Shown: in pieces, positions 58,555 through 64,000 of the stretch
Layout of the letters: each line of letters begins with the position of its first letter
How positions within the stretch are numbered: position 1 is the first letter of the stretch
Notes under the pieces: generated by a model
Told to the model about the DNA's origin: nothing
The model's database searches: none
The model's input: only the letters and a program-made list of their open reading frames with translations
Program-made: the position numbers and the translations under genes
From: Mallotus nudiflorus
Lineage: Eukaryota > Streptophyta > Magnoliopsida > Malpighiales > Euphorbiaceae
DNA: 64,000 bases
Reading direction: 5' to 3'
Assembly: GCA_947683625.1 (NCBI GenBank)
Contig: CANTUR010000423.1
Coordinates: forward strand, 372,001-436,000

Positions 58555-60665
58555 TGTAGACGGCGAGGTTTAGCGCGCGTCCAAAATTTTAGCAACCACG
58601 ACACTATTTAGGCTCAGGGCCTTAGAGAACACACTAACCACTGTCACAAAGACATGACGTGAAGATGAGGAGTCGCCACCCAGGGTAATAACTGGGACAA
58701 TTTGATTGGTGGTATTTGATTCTCTAAAAAAAAATTAGCACCACAATCAGGAGATTCTGGATACAGAATACTAATTTTTCTTAGTCTCATGTTCATTTAG
58801 AATAATTTTATAAATGATTATTTCATTCTCTAATTACACGCAATTTTATTAAAACCTAATTAACATCCATCTACCCAAAAAGGCAATAAGTCAATAAAAT
58901 TACAAGTAAAAAATGCGCTCAATATCGTGTTGTCTCTAAGTCTAAACTTTATTAATTTTACTAAATAAGTTAGCTAAATCTACATTTTATTTAAAAGTGA
59001 AATAAAATAAAAGTGGGCCTAAATTTTATTAATTAATGAGCCTAAATCTATTTTTTAGTCTTTCTAAGATATGAACTTAAGTCTATTCAATTTTTAAAGG
59101 AAAATTAAACTAGTGGACCTAAGTCTAACTTGGTTTTATTTTAAGTGGAGTGTGGATCTAGGTCTATTTATTTTAAAAGAAATATAATTAAGTGGGCTGA
59201 GCTAAGTCTAAACAATTTTAATTAAGTAAGCGGGCCTAAAATCTAATTAACCTAATTGAGCCTAAGTTAATTTTAATTATTTAAAACCTAAATCATTTTT
59301 AAGCCTATTTATTAAGTGGGTTATACCTAAATGTGGGCTTAGGGCCCAAAAACATAAAAACATAAAAAAAAAAAATAAACCCAAAATAAATAAAACACAA
59401 AAAATATAGATCAAAAAAATATTATAGTGATTTTTAAAAAAAATCCTAAATTAATTACATGCAAACCCTAATTTAAGCTACTGCCACCATTGATTTTAAT
59501 TGATTTTTTACCCAATTGAACCTAATTACTAATCAATTTTAAAATACAAAAATTTAAATCTTTCACTATTCCCACTAATGGGGCTATTACAAACTATGTA
59601 CAAAATTAAAATGAAATAATTATACACCCAAAAATTAAAATAAAATACACAGGATACCAAAATGCAGAACAAAAATTAAAATCCTAAGAACTATTATTAA
59701 AACAGTATAGGCTCATCCATGGCATTCCATGGATATTCTGTTCAATTAAACACAGGCGGTATCCTCCTCCTCAATCCATATACGGACATCAAAAAAAAAA
59801 AAAGCAAATTAGCAATGAAATCAAATAATCAAAACAATAACAAAAATAAAAGAAAAAAACATAAATAGAAAATAATAAAAAAGAGTAATAAAAGAAATAG
59901 AAAAATAACACTGAAGATACTGTGCAAATGCCCCTTTTTGAGCCCCTCAGATTGAATTATCACCATTAAAATTAAGATATTGTTGATTCTGAACTATTGA
60001 CTTTGGAAATTTTAGTATCAAAAATTAGAGTTTTATGCTCGCAGTCTCTTTTTTTTTCACTTTGTCTTTGTGTGCCTCTCCTAAAAATCCTCTCAAAAAC
60101 CAGAAGAAAAAAAAGGTCCTCCAACCAAGCCTCCTCCCTTTGCACGCATGCAGACTCTACTTTTAAATGCAGAGTCTGCGCGTACTGAACTTCCTCCAAA
60201 GGAGGAATAGACATATCTGATCATATAGCATTTATTTTTTTTGTTTCAAAAATATCTTATGCGTTTTTAAAAAAAAATCTTATCAGATAAAATTTGAATT
60301 TTTAACCAATCAAAACATTGAAAAAATTGATAAAAAATAAGGAAAAATAAGAAAAAAAATAAAAAGATGAAATTATTGCGCATCAACACTATGCAATGTC
60401 GATTGGCATTGTACAATGCCAATCGGCATTGCCAATGCCGATCGGCATTTTAAATGCAAATCCTAAAACTCTTTTTTTTTATAAACTTTTAATTATCAAA
60501 AGACCCCTGAAAATTGACTTATTTACAATCAAACCCTAAAAAATATTGCAATTTAGTCCTTAAAGTCCAGAAAATCAACAACTAACTTCAATTTTTGAAT
60601 GAATTTCATCATAGGGGCTTATATTGCAATTGTGCACAATTGCATCCTGAAAATGGGTGCTTACA
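58555..60665 (-). repeat. 3' LTR of a Ty3/gypsy-type element (2,111 bp)
   Basis: On the + strand it begins TGTAGACGGCGAGG and ends GGGTGCTTACA. On the - strand it therefore runs TGTAAGCACCC to CCTCGCCGTCTACA, with TG...CA ends. A polypurine tract sits beside its inner edge, which makes it the 3' LTR of a - strand element whose body lies to the right. It contains AGGAGTCGCCACCC near 58670, a motif common in plant LTRs, and a cluster of palindromes at 60394-60450. Related to the element at 42729. Confidence 0.8.
60394..60450. repeat. Three adjacent 18-bp palindromes in the LTR
   Basis: CAATGTCGATTGGCATTG (60394-60411), CAATGCCAATCGGCATTG (60414-60431) and CAATGCCGATCGGCATTT (60433-60450) are variants of one near-palindrome spaced by one to two bases. 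They lie about 220 bp from the LTR start (element sense). Confidence 0.85.
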
Positions 60666-60682
60666 GTTGCCCCCCTTTGTCG
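60666..60682 (-). promoter_or_regulatory. Polypurine tract of the gypsy-type element
   Basis: On the - strand GACAAAGGGGGGCAAC directly precedes the LTR. This is the expected plus-strand primer site and fixes the orientation. Confidence 0.85.
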
Positions 60683-60820
60683 TTGTTTGCTTGATAAATT
60701 GCGGCAAAGCAATAGAAGCACACAATTTTGAAAGAAAGAAATTAGGACACTCGGTTGTATCCTAAGTGATGGATTGATGCTCAAATTGTTAATCAAGGTG
60801 TAGTGTTTGATAAGTCGCAC

Positions 60821-61440
60821 CATATTTCCTGTGGAACGTCTAGTGGACTTTATGCAAATGAGCTTCGCTATATTCTTTGTGGGACGTTTAGCGATGATAA
60901 GTTGAAAACTTACTATAGTTCCTGTGGAACGTCTAGCAATAATGAATTTTGTTATATTCCCTGTGGGACGTCTAACGATACACACTATATTCCCTGTGGG
61001 ACGTTTAATGTAGATGAATTGAATTTCATTATATTCCTTATGGGATGTCTAACGATGCACACTATATTCCATATGCGACGTCTAGTGTAATTGAATTAAA
61101 TTTCATTATATTCCCTATGGGACGTCTAACGATGCACACTATATTCCTTGTGGGATGTCTAACGATGCACACTATATTCCCTATGGACGTTTAACGATGA
61201 ACATTATATTCCCTGTGGGACGTCTAGTGTAACTAAATTAAATTTCGTTATATTCCCCGTGAGACGTCTAATGATGCACACTATATTCCATGTGGGACAT
61301 CTAGTGTAATTGAATTGAATTTTATTATATTCCCTATGGGATGTCTAATGATGTACACTATACTCTCTGTGAGATTTCTAGTGTAATTGAATTGAAAACT
61401 TGCTATAGTTCCTGTGGAACGCCTAGCAATGAGGAATTTG
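60821..61440. repeat. Tandem array with alternating short and long units (about 16 units)
   Basis: Each unit begins TATATTCCCTGTGGGACGTC or a variant. Most units end either in TAACGATGCACAC (about 33 bp) or in AGTGTAATTGAATTGAATTT-CAT (about 45 bp), and the two kinds largely alternate, giving a higher-order repeat near 78 bp. It lies between the LTR and the antisense gene. Confidence 0.9.
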
Positions 61441-61447
61441 AAAGTTT

Positions 61448-61558
61448 ATGTCATAACTGCTATGCAGTACGTAACATAATGAATGTTATGACTACTATGC
61501 AACACATAACATAATGATTTGAAATTCATATCATAGCTACTGTGCAACATATGACACC
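61448..61558. repeat. Second short tandem array, about 40-45 bp units
   Basis: Three units share TCATAACTGCTATGCA, CGTAACATAATG or close variants. Directly next to the first array but unrelated in sequence. Confidence 0.8.
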
Positions 61559-61942
61559 TTTGATTGAAATCATGCATGTAAAATGCAAAAAATGAGTTCT
61601 GTAATCTTATTTTGTATTTTGTATTTGACAGAAGATTCAGAATCATAGATTAACTATGCAATTTTAATAATTCAATGAATTGTTAATTTGATGAATGCCA
61701 TGATTTAATTAGGAACATGTTCCTAATCAGAATGCAATTATGGACTAAATTGCAAGAAAGAAAAGATAGATAAAAAGTAAATAAATTGAAAGGATTAAAA
61801 TGGATATTCTCCCCTTTATATATTATTTCCCTTTTATCTATCACTACACTTCTCTTCCCATTCTTTTCTTCTTCTTCCTTTTTTTTCACTTGATCTTGAT
61901 TTCTTCACCATCTATTGTCTGATTTGTAATCCGTTTGATCTT
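61559..61942 (+). promoter_or_regulatory. Promoter and leader of the antisense PMD gene
   Basis: A TTATATATT box at about 61817-61825 and a pyrimidine-rich leader (61840-61890) lie 120 to 50 bp before the ATG at 61943. It looks like a separate promoter on the strand opposite to the retrotransposon's own transcription. Confidence 0.45.
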
Positions 61943-63707
61943 ATGGCCTCCTCGTCACGCAGACAATATGAGGGAGCTGAGGCTTTAAAATGTCAAAGGA
62001 TTCTGCCTCTTCGTTTTCCTTAGAATAATCTGGAACTTGGAGAAGACTCAACTATCTTTTCCTTGACTCATTTACATACCCACAGGTGCAAAGATGTGGA
62101 TAATGAGGTAACTTTTCTTGCTTCTGTTTATTTCTACAAAAATATTACCAGTATAATCAGTAATTAGAGTTAGTTACAGAGTAGAGATTGATATTGACAT
62201 GTATATTAGTCAGAAATTAATATGAAAATGCATGATAAATTGAAATTAACTTTGAAAATATAAAATTTAACTCTCGGGTTGTCAGAATGGAGGATCAAAT
62301 TTCTAGAATTCCGATCGAAATTCCAAATTTTCGATCAACCAGGTTAATGATGATCGGTAATCCATATTGCCGATCAAAAAAAAATTTAACTAAAAAGGTA
62401 ATTAATTAATTAATTAATCAATCAAATCCTTCAATTTAAATTCTTTGATTAATTAATTAATCTTTCAATTAATTAATTAATATTTTCCTTTTTGAAATTG
62501 AAATAGCGTCCGATGAAGTTCGCAAGCTGTTTCAATCTAGCTCGGGAATTATTTCATGGTCTGCCAGAGTAGGTGACATGTCTGATTTAGGTTTCCAGAT
62601 TTAGACACTTCATTGCTGCACTTTTGACTGTTTGAGGCTGATCTGACTATTGTTTTTTATTTATTTTGATCGAGCGATGGATGGAAACTACCCACACTTT
62701 TCATATTCGTGTGGGTGAGCTGACCATTTCACCTATGAGCTTCTCTACTATCACTGGGATTGCCTTTGGAGGATCCCCAATTCCATTTAACATCAGCTAT
62801 TGTAGCATTCCAGAGCATGCACAAAGTCAGTACATGCGAGACTTGATCGGGTTTGCCCCAGCATGGAAGAATCAGAAGAACGTTCTTCTTTCATCATTAG
62901 TTGAGGGATTCAGACGCCTTCCTACTTTGACTCCTCATCAGATTATTCATAAGGCAAGGTGTTTCCTCTTGATATTATTAGGCACGACCCTCTTTTATAA
63001 GACCGGTCATGAGGTCAGTGTAGCTCTCTTGGGTCCTCTTCGTGACTTGGAACGAGTTGCCACATTAGATTGGGGATCTACTGCACTTGCTTATATTTAT
63101 TATAGATTAGACACTGTTTGTAGAGGTGCTATCATGATGTGTGGCTTTTAGCACGTCTTGCATGTATGTTTTCTTTTATTTGATCTCTATAGTTTTTCTC
63201 TTCTTTGCCTTTTTTGATATGTTCTTTTTTCCAGATTTGGAGCATAGAGATCGGGTTGATTCATGGCTTTAATGCTATCAATTCTGATAGGACCTTTCCT
63301 CTTATGATGAGATGGGGTTCTTCTCACCTTGATAGTAACAGGAACACTTTGCAGACGTACCGTGATCAGTTGAACACTATCAAGTGGCACCTGGTAAGGA
63401 AAAAATAAAATCATTAGTATGCTATAGTTTAATAGAAATTAGACTTAATTTACATAAATTATAGATAAACTTTGATTGGTTGGAGGGTGTTGAGGACATC
63501 CAACGATATGATTTCATGGCGACTGCAGCTCGCTTGGAGCCTATGAGGATCCTGCTTTCTGGTTATGGCTGTCTGATGTGGTATCTAGGGGAGCGAGTCT
63601 ATCGCTGGTCTTCTAGCCCTTCTCGACGTCGTATTCCATCTGATGTCCCTTCCTCTATGCTCCACAGCTCGCATCTTACAGGTTCAGAGCTTAGGGATGC
63701 ACTATAG
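61943..63707 (+). pseudogene. Plant mobile domain (PMD) gene, antisense in the gypsy-type element, decayed
   Basis: Exon 1 (61943-62107) starts MASSSRRQYEGAEAL and ends at a GTAACT donor. Exon 2 runs from about 62510 to 63163 and includes HFIAALLTV, then IERWMETTHTFHIRVGELT, ITGIAFGGSPIPF and LLILLGTTLF. Exon 3 (63235-63393) has IWSIEIGLIHGFN and ends at GTAAGG. Exon 4 runs from about 63466 to a TAG at 63705-63707 and includes NFDWLEGVEDIQRYDF. THTFH..VGE.T and the W.IE..PL order mark the plant mobile domain. At least five in-frame stops exist (for example TAG in exon 1 and at 63149), several explainable as CAG to TAG. PMD proteins occur both as host genes (MAIN/MAIL) and in TEs. Coding resumes weakly after the last stop until the LTR at 63785. 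Confidence 0.8.
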
Positions 63708-63784
63708 GGATATGCTGCCTCAGATTTTCTTGAGCGTTCTCGACATTATCAGCAGTTTATCATGAGAGCCTCCTGGAGCATGTT

Positions 63785-64000
63785 TGTCACGACCCAAACT
63801 AGGAGTCATGACCGGCGCTAGGGTACGGGAATTCTTTCGAATCCGGAACCCGTAGCAAGCCTAAGAAAATAAAATCATGCAATAATTAAATAAAAGTACG
63901 ACCAAATTAAAATTTTTCTGAATCAATATATAAAATAAATACTCCAAATCCTTTTATAAATAAATACATATTCGTACAATATTCAAATACAAATTCTCAG
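63785..64000. repeat. Start of another LTR-like element (TGTCACGACCC), cut by the window end
   Basis: It begins TGTCACGACCCAAACTAGG and interrupts the C-terminal part of the PMD gene (after SRHYQQFIMRASWSMF). Its opening matches the layout of the element at 22855. The other end is outside the window. Confidence 0.6.

Noticed and set aside
60821..61440. CRISPR-like array
   Set aside because: Whole units are tandemly repeated with no unique spacers, the setting is a plant genome, and the array sits in a retrotransposon.
1..64000. tRNA, rRNA or organelle-derived DNA
   Set aside because: I looked for conserved tRNA box motifs, rRNA sequence and plastid-like gene stretches and saw none. A tRNA scan was not possible, so small RNAs could be missed.

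Overview
This is a stretch of plant nuclear chromosome, most likely from a eudicot. It is AT-rich, its genes have many GT-AG introns, and most of it is layered transposable elements (TEs). Three ordinary nuclear genes are recognisable. On the + strand, 32.0-40.8 kb, is a class II histone deacetylase of the HDA15 type (17 coding exons, 588 aa, RanBP2 zinc finger plus HDAC domain). On the - strand, 46.3-47.4 kb, is a two-exon R-R type MYB factor with the SHAQKYF motif (SRM1/DIVARICATA-like, 303 aa). On the - strand, 51.9-56.4 kb, is a DENN-domain protein of the DENND6/FAM116 family (three coding exons, 674 aa). I derived the exon boundaries by hand from splice sites, reading-frame phase and family similarity. 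The species cannot be fixed from the window; a rosid is a guess.

Layout. 0.4-4.8 kb: a CACTA-like region with subterminal GAAACG/TTTCTAA repeats around captured pieces of host genes, including a first exon resembling chaperonin CCT4. 6.9-20.1 kb: a dead hAT transposon split by an 8.6-kb Ty1/copia retrotransposon, whose LTRs, primer-binding site, polypurine tract and near-perfect target-site duplication can all be read. 20-25.2 kb: LTR-like debris. 25.3-26.1 kb: a foldback element. 26.2-31.6 kb: a Mutator-like element (MULE) with long terminal inverted repeats (TIRs), a dead PB1-like/MuDR transposase and a convergent two-exon GRF zinc-finger gene. The MULE ends about 130 bp before the 5'UTR intron of HDA15. 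41-46 kb: LINE debris, a probable solo LTR, a small AT-rich MITE and a coding-like fragment. 47.4-51.8 kb: MYB upstream region and AT-rich intergenic DNA. 57.8-64 kb: a hAT end fragment, then the 3' part of a - strand Ty3/gypsy-type element (LTR, polypurine tract, two tandem arrays, an antisense intron-containing plant-mobile-domain gene), cut by the start of another LTR.

The three host genes do not form an operon or pathway. HDA15 (repressive chromatin), the MYB (stress or developmental transcription) and DENND6 (Rab activation in membrane traffic) are simply neighbours. The strongest biological points are the nested insertions, the two-gene MULE at the HDA15 promoter, the antisense PMD gene with its dimeric repeat array, and repeated transition-type loss of catalytic or zinc-binding residues in the TEs, which fits old methylated DNA.
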